DNA from: Ruthenibacterium sp.
GTDB taxonomy: Bacteria > Bacillota > Clostridia > Oscillospirales > Ruminococcaceae
Direction: 5' to 3'
NCBI GenBank assembly: GCA_020025235.1
Contig: JAHHSL010000043.1
Location: 1 to 15,828 of the forward strand
Length of the DNA: 15,828 nucleotides
Below the pieces are notes generated by a model. The model made no database searches. It was not told where the DNA came from and worked only from the letters and a program-made list of their open reading frames with translations. Below are positions 7,236 to 13,110 of the stretch, piece after piece (position 1 is the first letter of the stretch; each line of letters starts with the position of its first letter). The translations under genes were made by a program, and so were the position numbers.

Positions 7236-7253
7236 GGTTAGACGCTTCTAACC
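7236..7253 (-). promoter_or_regulatory. feo operator: perfect 7-4-7 palindrome
   Basis: GGTTAGA-N4-TCTAACC is a perfect 7-bp dyad lying about 8 to 25 bases after the predicted feo transcription start, a typical repressor position. It is not Fur-like. The GTTAG/CTAAC half-sites recall the core of DtxR/IdeR-type boxes, so an iron-sensing DtxR-family repressor is the best guess. No such regulator is encoded in the window. Confidence 0.7.
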
Positions 7254-7267
7254 CGTTTACAGAAATT

Positions 7268-7296
7268 ATTTTACTTCTGCACCGGGCGTTTGTCAA
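7268..7296 (-). promoter_or_regulatory. feo operon promoter
   Basis: On the minus strand, TTGACA (7296-7291) is followed after 17 nt by TAAAAT (7273-7268). It is the only strong promoter upstream of the two feoA genes and is divergent from the sigma factor promoter. Confidence 0.85.
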
Positions 7297-7360
7297 GCTG
7301 TTTTGCCCTGTCTATGGGCAGTTTTGGCCAATTGTCCAGTTTCGCAGGGGCAAAGCTTTT

Positions 7361-7377
7361 AATTCTTATGAAGAATT
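7361..7377. promoter_or_regulatory. Palindrome upstream of the sigma factor promoter
   Basis: AATTCTT-ATG-AAGAATT is a perfect 7-bp inverted repeat ending 8 bp before the -35 box of the ECF sigma promoter, where an activator or a divergent-promoter regulator could bind. The role is inferred from position only. Confidence 0.4.
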
Positions 7378-7385
7378 GTTCCGAT

Positions 7386-7414
7386 TTGCATTCTTTCGCA
7401 TCCCACGCTACAAT
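7386..7414 (+). promoter_or_regulatory. Promoter of the ECF sigma / anti-sigma operon
   Basis: TTGCAT (7386-7391), a 17-nt spacer and TACAAT (7409-7414) form a good housekeeping promoter. It does not resemble the GAAC/CGTC type often recognised by ECF factors, so simple autoactivation is not evident. Confidence 0.7.
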
Positions 7415-7490
7415 ACAGATATCTTTTCCGCAGTTTCTGTAACAAAATGCCGCGCCGCGCGACAAATAGGGTGAAAGGAGGCCGAAGACG

Positions 7491-8000
7491 ATGCAAAAGC
7501 TGCTGACCGAACTTTTTACGCGCTACCATGATGACGTCTACCGCTATTGCTACAGCCTTTGCCGCAGCGCCGCAAAAAGCGAAGAGCTTACCTCTGACGT
7601 CTTTTTTGAAGCCGTGTGCTGCATCCACCGCTTCCGCGGGGAATCCAGCGTCAAGACATGGCTGTTTTCGATCGCGCGGCACAAGTGGTATTCGCATCTG
7701 CGCCGGATCCGGGCTTTGCCGGATGCGGATGCCGATGCGCTTTCCGAGCTTCTGCCCGACAGCGCCCGTTCGCCGGAAGCCGTTCTGTGCGACCGCGCCG
7801 CCGCCGCGCGCATCGAAGCGCTGCTGGCTGCGGAAAGCAAGCGTGCACAGAACATCGTGCGCATGCGCATTTCCGGCTATTCGTTCCGCGAAATTGCCGA
7901 ATGCGAAAAAATTTCGGAAAGCTCGGCGCGCGTCGTCGACTTCCGCACCCGAAAAAAAATACGCGAAATCCTGGAAAGTGAGGGATATACCGATGCGTGA
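7491..8000 (+). CDS. ECF-type RNA polymerase sigma factor
   Basis: A 169-residue extracytoplasmic-function sigma factor that would direct RNA polymerase to a stress or envelope regulon. Region 2 spans about 6-72, including 'EELTSDVFFEAVCCIHRFRGESSVKTWLFSIARHK' as separate conserved pieces around the -10 recognition helix; region 4 (about 105-160) carries the helix-turn-helix 'GYSFREIAECEKISESSARV' that reads -35 boxes. There is no region 1 or 3, as expected. The start is ATG 7491 with AAAGGAGG at 7474-7481 and 9-nt spacing. Its end overlaps the anti-sigma gene by 8 bases, so the two are co-translated and the pair is almost surely a sigma/anti-sigma unit. Confidence 0.93.
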   Translation: MQKLLTELFTRYHDDVYRYCYSLCRSAAKSEELTSDVFFEAVCCIHRFRGESSVKTWLFSIARHKWYSHLRRIRALPDADADALSELLPDSARSPEAVLCDRAAAARIEALLAAESKRAQNIVRMRISGYSFREIAECEKISESSARVVDFRTRKKIREILESEGYTDA

Positions 8001-9306
8001 CATCAACTGTGAGATCTGTCTGGATCTGATCCCGCTGGTGCGCGACGGCGTCGCCGCCGAAGAAAGCAAGCGCGCCGTGCACGCGCACATCCAAACCTGC
8101 GAAAGCTGCCGGCGTGTCTGGCAGGGCGGGGAAGTGCCCGCGCCCGCCGAGGACGCCGCTTTGCAGAAAACATCCCGCCGCCTGCGCATGGTGTGGGGCT
8201 TTCTTTTGATGCTGTGCACCCTTGCAGGGCTGGAGCTGACGAACGGCAGCGGCGTCTTTTACAACACCTTAGTCATGCCGCTTGTGGGGATTCTTGCCTA
8301 TCTGTTCTTCGGCCGCAGCGCCGCCGTAAACGTGCCGGCGCTGCTGCTCGTCACCCACGCCGTCACAACGCTGTTCCATGCAGTACGCGGGGAAGAGCAT
8401 CTGGGTGTGTTCGACATGGTGTTTTATACGATCATTTACGCGCTGTTCGCGCTGCTGGGCGTCGGGCTTGCCGCGCTGGTGCATACCGTGCTGCGCCGCA
8501 CCGAACCCGCACGCAGGCGCATCGGCGCCGGTGCCGGCGCGCTGTGCATCCTTGCATTCTTCGGCGTTTTTGCGTCGTCTCTGGTGGGCAACCCCGTTTC
8601 CCGCATGCTTGCCGAACACAGCGCGGAAGAATACGTTCAGGCGCATCACCCCGACTGCGCGGTGGATGACGTTTCGTACAGCTTCAAAACCGGCGGGTAC
8701 GACGCGCGTGTTTCCAAATCCGGCAGCGTGGATCACACCTTTACCGTTTCGTTCGACGCCTTCGGCCGCTTTGTGTACAGCGCATACGAAAGCGAAGTTG
8801 CCGAGCATTTCAGCACATGGCGGCGTCTGGATGACGCCTACCGCAGCTTTGCAAAGCCCATTCTGCAAAGCCCCCTGATGCCGTTTGCCGCCGATTCCGC
8901 GGGCTGTTCGCTGCGCATGGCGTCGTATGAGGAAAACGGCGCGCTTTCGCCGGATTCCGACGGGCTGGATTACCGCGGCGCCCTTGAGACGGACGGCGTG
9001 TACAATGTATTGGAGCTTGCCGCGCAGTACGGGGAAATTTCCCTGTTTGTGGATGACCCCGACGTTTCGGTCGAAAACGCCGCCGACATTCTGCTGACAC
9101 TGCGGCGCACCTGCGATGAAGCGGGCATCCCCGCCGCATATTTCACGCTTTCGCTGCATGCCCCGCGCGGCGAGGACGGGAACCGCGTTTCCTCCGATTT
9201 CGTCTTTGTGGATTCGTTCCCGTATGCGCAGGTGTATGAGCAGGAGCTTGCGCCGCGCCTTGCCGCTTTCATCGAGCAGAGCCTTGAAAACGCGGAGGAA
9301 AAGTAG
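7993..9306 (+). CDS. Zinc-finger membrane anti-sigma factor with large C-terminal domain
   Basis: A 437-residue protein expected to hold the adjacent ECF sigma factor at the membrane. The N-terminal anti-sigma zinc domain has C6, C9 and the H32-x3-C36-x2-C39 motif. Hydrophobic segments follow at about 65-81, 91-106, 109-126, 139-163 and 176-197. The remaining about 240 residues are soluble: a first part with 'AEEYVQAHHPDCAVDDVSYS' and 'GGYDARVSKSGSVDHTFTV', and a second part with 'ISLFVDDPDVSVENAADILL'. From memory these resemble domains in small YfjL-like membrane proteins of Firmicutes; this part is likely extracellular if five helices are right. The start is ATG 7993 inside the sigma gene, with GAGGG 8 nt upstream. 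Most zinc-finger anti-sigma factors are much shorter. Confidence 0.85.
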   Translation: MRDINCEICLDLIPLVRDGVAAEESKRAVHAHIQTCESCRRVWQGGEVPAPAEDAALQKTSRRLRMVWGFLLMLCTLAGLELTNGSGVFYNTLVMPLVGILAYLFFGRSAAVNVPALLLVTHAVTTLFHAVRGEEHLGVFDMVFYTIIYALFALLGVGLAALVHTVLRRTEPARRRIGAGAGALCILAFFGVFASSLVGNPVSRMLAEHSAEEYVQAHHPDCAVDDVSYSFKTGGYDARVSKSGSVDHTFTVSFDAFGRFVYSAYESEVAEHFSTWRRLDDAYRSFAKPILQSPLMPFAADSAGCSLRMASYEENGALSPDSDGLDYRGALETDGVYNVLELAAQYGEISLFVDDPDVSVENAADILLTLRRTCDEAGIPAAYFTLSLHAPRGEDGNRVSSDFVFVDSFPYAQVYEQELAPRLAAFIEQSLENAEEK

Positions 9307-9534
9307 CGCGCACCCCGCTGTGCGCTTTGTGCACCGAAAACACGGCGTTTTGCACGGCCGGACGCGCGGCTTTGGCACGCGCGCAGTTTGCCCGCCGCAC
9401 ACCGCCGAGGGCGGCTGCTGCCGCGCATCAAAACTCCATTGCGCTCTGCCGTGCCGCAGCACCGCTTCGCCGCTTTGCGTTTTTATACAAATCGTATTAT
9501 ATTTACAAATCTTTAAGATTCGTAATATTGCATC
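9307..9534. other. Intergenic stretch: weak hairpin, then AT-rich promoter-like sequence
   Basis: No gene is supported. A 6-bp hairpin GCGCAC/GTGCGC (9308-9325) with only three T residues directly follows the anti-sigma stop and could be a weak terminator. The GC-rich middle has short inverted repeats (for example CCGCC/GGCGG near 9399-9411). From 9480 it turns AT-rich, with two ACAAATC copies and the palindrome AATCTT-T-AAGATT (9508-9520). Confidence 0.45.
9475..9503 (+). promoter_or_regulatory. Possible promoter directly before a strong terminator
   Basis: TTGCGT (9475-9480), 17 nt, TATATT (9498-9503). A transcript from about 9510 would meet the terminator ending at 9581, giving an RNA of roughly 70 nt. 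The match is moderate and the surrounding AT-richness makes chance likely. Confidence 0.25.
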
Positions 9535-9581
9535 AAAAAAGCGCTGTGTCCTGCAAAAACCGCAGGATACAGCGCTTTTTT
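9535..9581. terminator. Bidirectional terminator downstream of dedA
   Basis: A 14-bp stem (9541-9554 with 9562-9575, one G-T pair) and 7-nt loop are flanked by six A and six T residues. It ends the minus-strand dedA transcript and any plus-strand read-through from the sigma operon. Confidence 0.93.
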
Positions 9582-9590
9582 CCGTATTGT

Positions 9591-10103
9591 TCAGCCCCGG
9601 ATATAAGGCAGGATCAGTTCCCCAAGGTAATACCCCGCGCCGACGTACACAAAATTCCAAATGGCGATCCCGAACAGGGAATAGAGCGTATAGCCCGAAA
9701 ATTTCATGCGCAGAACGCCCGCCGGAATCGGGATCAGCGTGCGCAGCATCGGGATCAGCTTGCCCACAAACAACCCCCAGTAGCCGCGCTGCTGCACATA
9801 GTTCATCGCCTTTTCGATGACGGGCTTTTGCTTCGGGAATTTTTCCTGCCATTTTTCCAGCAGCGGCCCGCCGATGAAATAGCCCAGGAAATACGTCACC
9901 CAGCTGCCCGCAAGCCCCGCGATGATCGTGATGACCATGACCGTGAAAAAGCCGATTTCCCCATGGGACGCCCATACGCCCGCAAGCGGCATGATAACGC
10001 CCGCCGGAAAGCCCGGCAGATTCATGTATTCCAGAAATACGATCACCATAATGGCAACAGCGCCGTACGAGCGCAGATATTCCATAACCGTATTATAATC
10101 CAT
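9591..10103 (-). CDS. DedA-family (VTT-domain) membrane protein
   Basis: A 170-residue integral membrane protein of the DedA/SNARE-associated family; characterised relatives move phospholipids or undecaprenyl phosphate across the membrane. Family marks are E25 followed by 'LPGFPAGVIMPLAG' (29-42), the Gly-rich 'GLAGSWVTYFLGYFIGG' (63-79) and 'FVGKLIPMLRTLIPIPAG' (112-129), with the conserved Arg at 121; the usual 'GR' is 'GK' here. About four to five hydrophobic segments. It is slightly shorter than the common 200 residues. The start is ATG 10103, with AAAGGGGGG at 10111-10119 and 7-nt spacing; an ATG eight codons upstream lies before that ribosome site. Single-gene unit. Confidence 0.93.
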   Translation of the reverse strand: MDYNTVMEYLRSYGAVAIMVIVFLEYMNLPGFPAGVIMPLAGVWASHGEIGFFTVMVITIIAGLAGSWVTYFLGYFIGGPLLEKWQEKFPKQKPVIEKAMNYVQQRGYWGLFVGKLIPMLRTLIPIPAGVLRMKFSGYTLYSLFGIAIWNFVYVGAGYYLGELILPYIRG

Positions 10104-10141
10104 GCCGCATCCCCCCTTTGCCTGCATACTTTCCTATATAT

Positions 10142-10170
10142 AGCATACCCGAAAAAGTGAAAACGCTCAA
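10142..10170 (-). promoter_or_regulatory. dedA promoter
   Basis: On the minus strand, TTGAGC (10170-10165), 17 nt and TATGCT (10147-10142). The start would be near 10135, about 30 nt before the ATG at 10103. Confidence 0.6.
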
Positions 10171-10214
10171 GTGATAATCTGTAAACATTATGTGTATGAA
10201 ACTTCCTTTCGTGT

Positions 10215-10276
10215 GAAATCGTTGACGTAAGTCCGAAATCGTACTATAATGAGGGGCAGAGTATGATTTCGGACTT
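10215..10276 (+). promoter_or_regulatory. Three half-sites and a 16-bp inverted repeat at the marR promoter
   Basis: AAGTCCGAAATCGTAC (10229-10244) and GTATGATTTCGGACTT (10261-10276) are inverted copies with 15 of 16 bases matching, placed on either side of the -10 box. The core GAAATCGT also occurs at 10215-10222, 20 bp (two turns) upstream of the copy at 10235. The left arm lies before the transcription start, so this is a DNA operator array, not an RNA hairpin. The downstream MarR protein is the likely ligand. Confidence 0.7.
10222..10250 (+). promoter_or_regulatory. Promoter of the marR-MATE operon
   Basis: TTGACG (10222-10227), 17 nt and a perfect TATAAT (10245-10250). It sits inside the repeated half-site array, so the bound regulator would block polymerase. 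Confidence 0.87.
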
Positions 10277-10297
10277 TGTGAAGAACAGGAGGCCCCC

Positions 10298-10768
10298 GTG
10301 GAATACCCGGATACGCTGAAGGAACTGAACACGCTTTATAAGGCACTGAATGATTTTTACCACAGCTATGCGCAGAGCTGCGGTGTTTCGGACAGCGTTT
10401 CGCTGATCTATTACGGCCTTTATATCCTTGGGGACGGCTGTTTGCAGCGGGATATCTGCAATCTGGGCTTTGTGCGCAAGCAGACGGTAAATTCCGCCGT
10501 GCAGAAGCTTGCCGCGCAGGGCTTTCTGGAGCTGCGCGCCGGGCGCGGGCGGGACATGCACCTGTTTCTTACCGAAAAGGGGCAATGCGAAATGCAGCGC
10601 GTTGCCGGCGCCAGCGCACTGATCGAACAGCGCGCGTTTGAATCGCTGGGCGATGAGGGCGGGCAGCAGCTGCTGCGCCTGACGCGGGCTTACATCTGCG
10701 CTTTGCGCGAAAACGCGCAGGATGCAGCTTTTCCGGCGCCGAATCAAATAAAAAGGAGTATTCCATGA
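10298..10768 (+). CDS. MarR-family transcriptional regulator
   Basis: A 156-residue winged-helix regulator. The helix-turn-helix lies at about 47-75 ('CLQRDICNLGFVRKQTVNSA' followed by 'VQKLAAQGFLEL'), and the wing reads 'RAGRGRDMHLFLTEKGQ'. MarR proteins usually repress an adjacent exporter gene until a small ligand binds, and this fits the downstream MATE gene and the operator-rich promoter. The start is GTG 10298, with AGGAGG at 10287-10292 and 5-nt spacing. The stop overlaps the MATE start as ATGA (10765-10768), so the two are translationally coupled. The C-terminal tail after residue 140 looks unstructured. Confidence 0.9.
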   Translation: MEYPDTLKELNTLYKALNDFYHSYAQSCGVSDSVSLIYYGLYILGDGCLQRDICNLGFVRKQTVNSAVQKLAAQGFLELRAGRGRDMHLFLTEKGQCEMQRVAGASALIEQRAFESLGDEGGQQLLRLTRAYICALRENAQDAAFPAPNQIKRSIP

Positions 10769-12093
10769 AAATCCGCTTATCCGATCATTTTACCGCAGGG
10801 CGCCTGCTGCGCTTTACGTTCCCGACGATCCTGATGATGCTGTTCACGTCCATTTACGGCGTGATCGACGGCATTTTCGTCAGCAACTTTGTGGGCAAAA
10901 CCGCCTTTGCCTCGATCAATCTGATTTTCCCCGTGGTTTCGATCCTGGCCTGTCCGTGCTTTATGCTGGCGGCGGGCGGCACGGCGCTTGTGGGGCGCAC
11001 ACTGGGCGAAGGCGACCGCAAGCGTGCCAATGAATATTTTTCGCTTGTGGTATACACGACGTTCGCCGTCGGCATCGCGCTTTCCGCCGCAGGGCTTATC
11101 ATCCTGCGCCCGCTTGCCGTGCTGCTGGGCGCAAAGGGCGAAATGCTGGAAAACTGCCTGCTGTACGGCGGCATCCTCATTGCAACGCAGACGCTGTTCA
11201 TGCTGCAGGTCATCTTCCAGTTCTTTCTGATCGCCGCCGAAAAGCCGCATCTGAACCTCGGCTTCACGCTCGCTTCGGGGCTGACGAACATCGTGCTGGA
11301 TTTTCTCTTCGTGGGCATCCTGCGCTGGGGGCTTGCGGGCGCGGCATTTGCAACGGCGATCAGCCAGCTGGTCGGCGTGATCCCGATGCTGTATTTCGCC
11401 TTCCCGAACGGCAGCCTGCTGCGCCTGACGAAAGCGCCGCTCGATCTTGCCGCACTGGCGCAGACGTGCACCAACGGCGTATCGGAGCTTATGGGCAATA
11501 TTTCCGCTTCGATCGTGACGGTGCTGTATAACTTCCAGCTTCTGCGTCTGGCGGGGGAGGACGGCATCGCCGCATACGGCGTCATCATGTATGTGATGTT
11601 CATTTTCCAGGCGATCTACATCGGCTACGGCTTCGGCGCATCCCCGATCATCAGCTATCATTTCGGCGCAAAAAACACGGGCGAACTGAAAAACCTGCTG
11701 GCGAAAAGCGTGCGCATCCTGACGCTTACGGGCATTGTGCTGACGCTGTCCGCCGAGCTGTTCGCCGGGACGCTTGCCGATATCTTTGTGGGCTACGATG
11801 CGGCGCTTGCCGCGCTTACAACGCGCGGGCTGCGGCTTTACGCGCTGTCGTTCCTTATCAACTGCTACAATTACTTCGGCTCGGCATTTTTCACCGCGCT
11901 GAACGACGGCTTTGTCTCGGCCGTGATCTCCTTCATGCGCACCTTTGTGTTCCAGATGCTTTCCATTCTGATCCTGCCGTTTGTGCTGGGAACGGACGGC
12001 ATCTGGCTTGCGATCGTGTTTGCGGAATCCTTTGCCTTATGTGTGACGGTCTATTTCCTGCGAAAGAAAAAAGACGTCTACCATTATCTGTAA
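10765..12093 (+). CDS. MATE-family multidrug/cation efflux transporter
   Basis: A 442-residue membrane exporter of the MATE family, MepA-like, which expels drugs or metabolites in exchange for Na+ or H+. The opening 'FTFPTILMMLFTSIYGVIDG' with 'IFVSNFVGKTAFASINLIFP' and 'AAGGTALVGRTLGEGDRKRA' are signature stretches of this family, and the hydrophobic profile fits 12 helices in two similar halves. The start is ATG 10765 with AAAAGGAG at 10751-10758. It is preceded by a MarR gene that overlaps it and followed after 19 nt by a small gene, so ligand-induced efflux under MarR control is the natural reading. The substrate is unknown. Confidence 0.94.
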   Translation: MKIRLSDHFTAGRLLRFTFPTILMMLFTSIYGVIDGIFVSNFVGKTAFASINLIFPVVSILACPCFMLAAGGTALVGRTLGEGDRKRANEYFSLVVYTTFAVGIALSAAGLIILRPLAVLLGAKGEMLENCLLYGGILIATQTLFMLQVIFQFFLIAAEKPHLNLGFTLASGLTNIVLDFLFVGILRWGLAGAAFATAISQLVGVIPMLYFAFPNGSLLRLTKAPLDLAALAQTCTNGVSELMGNISASIVTVLYNFQLLRLAGEDGIAAYGVIMYVMFIFQAIYIGYGFGASPIISYHFGAKNTGELKNLLAKSVRILTLTGIVLTLSAELFAGTLADIFVGYDAALAALTTRGLRLYALSFLINCYNYFGSAFFTALNDGFVSAVISFMRTFVFQMLSILILPFVLGTDGIWLAIVFAESFALCVTVYFLRKKKDVYHYL

Positions 12094-12112
12094 CGAGAAA
12101 GGGGAGAGATTT

Positions 12113-12304
12113 GTGTCAAAACTTTCATTTGAACAGGCCGAAGCGCTGCTGACGCCCGAACAGCGCAGCGAGCTTGCGCACTGCCTGCTGGAAGATGCGC
12201 CGCTGCCGGAGCCTGTCTCCGATGCACAGCGCACGTTTTTCATGGGTTTGAGCGTATTGTGCGAATACGAACTGCGCAGCGACGTTGAAGCGTACCTTTT
12301 GTAA
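12113..12304 (+). CDS. Small acidic protein of unknown function
   Basis: A 63-residue protein that I do not recognise. It starts at GTG 12113 with GGGGAG at 12101-12106 and 6-nt spacing, 19 nt after the MATE gene, so it is likely the third gene of that operon. It is acidic, contains two Cys residues and no membrane helix or signal peptide; the beginning (SFEQAEALLTPEQRSELAH) is predicted helical and the end contains 'FFMGLSVLCEYELRSDVEAY'. Codon use matches the GC-rich neighbours, unlike the AT-rich DNA just beyond it. Confidence 0.65.
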   Translation: MSKLSFEQAEALLTPEQRSELAHCLLEDAPLPEPVSDAQRTFFMGLSVLCEYELRSDVEAYLL

Positions 12305-12326
12305 GGCGGCGCGCGCCCCTTTATCA

Positions 12327-12342
12327 AAAAACCGGACAGACC
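12327..12342. repeat. Left half of a split terminator (inverted repeat arm)
   Basis: AAAAACCGGACAGACC is a perfect 16-bp reverse complement of 13095-13110. With its A-tract it reads as the 5' arm of a bidirectional terminator for the MATE operon, now separated from its other half by the AT-rich island. Confidence 0.75.
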
Positions 12343-12345
12343 CTT

Positions 12346-12373
12346 TTGCATACACCAGATACGGATGTATTTT
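12346..12373 (+). promoter_or_regulatory. Possible promoter inside the island
   Basis: TTGCAT (12346-12351), 16 nt, TATTTT (12368-12373). It would give the NUDIX gene a leader of about 150 nt. It is the best promoter candidate seen inside the island, but not a strong one. Confidence 0.3.
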
Positions 12374-12383
12374 CTAAAAGGTC

Positions 12384-12434
12384 TTAGGAGTTCGCTCCTA
12401 ACGATTGTACCATTTTACTTCCGAAGGAGTAAAA
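12384..12434 (+). promoter_or_regulatory. Two hairpins in the NUDIX leader
   Basis: TTAGGAG-TTCG-CTCCTAA (12384-12401) is a 7-bp stem capped by a UUCG tetraloop, very stable in RNA. A second stem, TTTTAC/GTAAAA plus TCC/GGA (12413-12434), encloses AAGGAG, the likely ribosome site of a small frame starting at 12440. No U tract follows the first hairpin. Together they could control translation. Confidence 0.5.
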
Positions 12435-12439
12435 AAGGT

Positions 12440-12514
12440 ATGCTCGTTAAGATGATGCAAAATACAGATTTGTTCAGATTATGCAGATATGCTAAGCCAA
12501 CAGTTATATGTTAA
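12440..12514 (+). CDS. Possible 24-residue leader peptide
   Basis: ATG 12440 opens 24 codons ending at TAA 12512-12514, 17 nt before the NUDIX start. AAGGAG at 12424-12429 (10-nt spacing) is an adequate ribosome site and is held in a hairpin stem. The peptide begins MLVKMMQNTDLFRL and ends in a Cys; it matches nothing I know. It could be an attenuation leader of the kind found before inducible resistance genes, the broken 5' end of an older gene, or chance. Confidence 0.35.
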   Translation: MLVKMMQNTDLFRLCRYAKPTVIC

Positions 12515-12531
12515 ATTTTAAGAGGTGTTGA

Positions 12532-12984
12532 ATGGATAGAACAGAAATTGTAACCCTCACAAATATGTGTATGATTTATCAAGACAACCAAGTTTTGGTG
12601 CAAAATAAGGTTAATAGCGACTGGAATGGTATTACATTTCCTGGTGGTCATGTTGAAAAGAATGAATCTTTTGCTGATGCTGTCATTCGTGAGGTATATG
12701 AAGAAACCGGACTTACTATCCAATCACCGCAGTTGTGTGGTATCAAGAATTGGACAAAAGCTGACGGCTCCAGATACATGGTTTTCTTTTATAAGACTGA
12801 TAAATTCAAGGGTGAATTGAAATCTTCTGATGAAGGAGAGGTTTTTTGGGTTCCATGGGACAAATTGTTAACTTCGGATCTTTCTCTTGATATGAGAGAT
12901 ATGCTGAAAGTGTTTTTGGATGATAATCTTAGTGAGTTTTATTATTATCTCAAAAACGGTGAGTGGACTTACGAGTTAAAATAA
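12532..12984 (+). CDS. NUDIX hydrolase (MutT / 8-oxo-dGTP diphosphatase-like)
   Basis: A 150-residue cytosolic pyrophosphohydrolase that cleaves nucleoside diphosphate-X compounds with Mg2+. The complete Nudix box GX5EX7REUXEEXGU occupies residues 39-61 (G39, E45, R53-E54, E57-E58, G60), and the flanks (WNGITFPGGH before, 'DEGEVFWVPWDKL' after) fit the MutT/8-oxo-dGTP group; the real substrate may be another nucleotide or a modified drug. The start is ATG 12532 with GAGG at 12522-12525. Codons are AT-rich (many AAT, GAT, TTT, TAT), unlike every neighbour, a clear sign of horizontal transfer. It is the only clear gene of the island. Confidence 0.92.
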   Translation: MDRTEIVTLTNMCMIYQDNQVLVQNKVNSDWNGITFPGGHVEKNESFADAVIREVYEETGLTIQSPQLCGIKNWTKADGSRYMVFFYKTDKFKGELKSSDEGEVFWVPWDKLLTSDLSLDMRDMLKVFLDDNLSEFYYYLKNGEWTYELK

Positions 12985-13011
12985 TTTGGATGTTTCTAAT
13001 AGATTATAAAG

Positions 13012-13053
13012 AAAGTGGAGTGTGTCAGATTTGCCACATTCCACTTTTCTTTT
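13012..13053. terminator. Terminator of the NUDIX gene
   Basis: A 13-bp stem (AAAGTGGAGTGTG 13012-13024 with CACATTCCACTTT 13035-13047, one G-T pair) and a 10-nt loop are followed by TCTTTTCTTTT-like sequence on the plus strand. The minus strand also has a T-rich tail, so it may stop vanW read-through too. Confidence 0.8.
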
Positions 13054-13094
13054 GGGTATTTCAGGAAAACTTCCTTATGGGGCGTACCCTTTGC

Positions 13095-13110
13095 GGTCTG
13101 TCCGGTTTTT
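13095..13110. repeat. Right half of the split terminator (inverted repeat arm)
   Basis: GGTCTGTCCGGTTTTT pairs perfectly with 12327-12342. Its last two bases overlap the vanW stop codon region (stop 13109-13111), so the arm sits where a terminator for the minus-strand vanW gene would be expected. Confidence 0.75.

Larger units (their letters stand above)
12343..13094. mobile_element. AT-rich inserted island carrying a NUDIX gene
   Basis: Between the terminator arms the DNA is visibly AT-rich while both flanks are GC-rich. A near-identical heptamer lies at each end, CTTTTGC (12343-12349) and CCTTTGC (13088-13094), which looks like a target duplication of the old terminator loop. Immediately inside are weak matching ends (TACACC at 12351 and, on the other strand, TACGCC at 13086-13081). 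There is no transposase. Cargo: NUDIX hydrolase, a possible leader peptide and structured RNA elements. It could be a cassette moved by a helper element elsewhere, or the remnant of a larger one. Confidence 0.5.

Noticed and set aside
7305..7326. Hairpin TGCCC/GGGCA with GTTTT as a terminator between divergent promoters
   Set aside because: Only a 5-bp stem with a short interrupted T run, and no gene ends there.
8269..9975. 568-codon open frame on the minus strand across the anti-sigma gene and dedA
   Set aside because: Composition is Arg/Gly/His-rich, it spans two clear genes and a terminator, and it has no ribosome site. High GC leaves long chance frames.
12384..12401. Third copy of the feo operator (TTAGGAG-TTCG-CTCCTAA)
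   Set aside because: It shares TTAG/CTAA ends but has 10 nt instead of 6 between them and a UUCG loop, so an RNA hairpin is the better reading.
12395..12511. Integron attC-like site before the NUDIX gene (TCCTAAC ... GTTATAT)
   Set aside because: The core pairs fit only loosely, the inner pairing boxes do not match, and no equivalent site follows the gene, so a cassette array is not supported.
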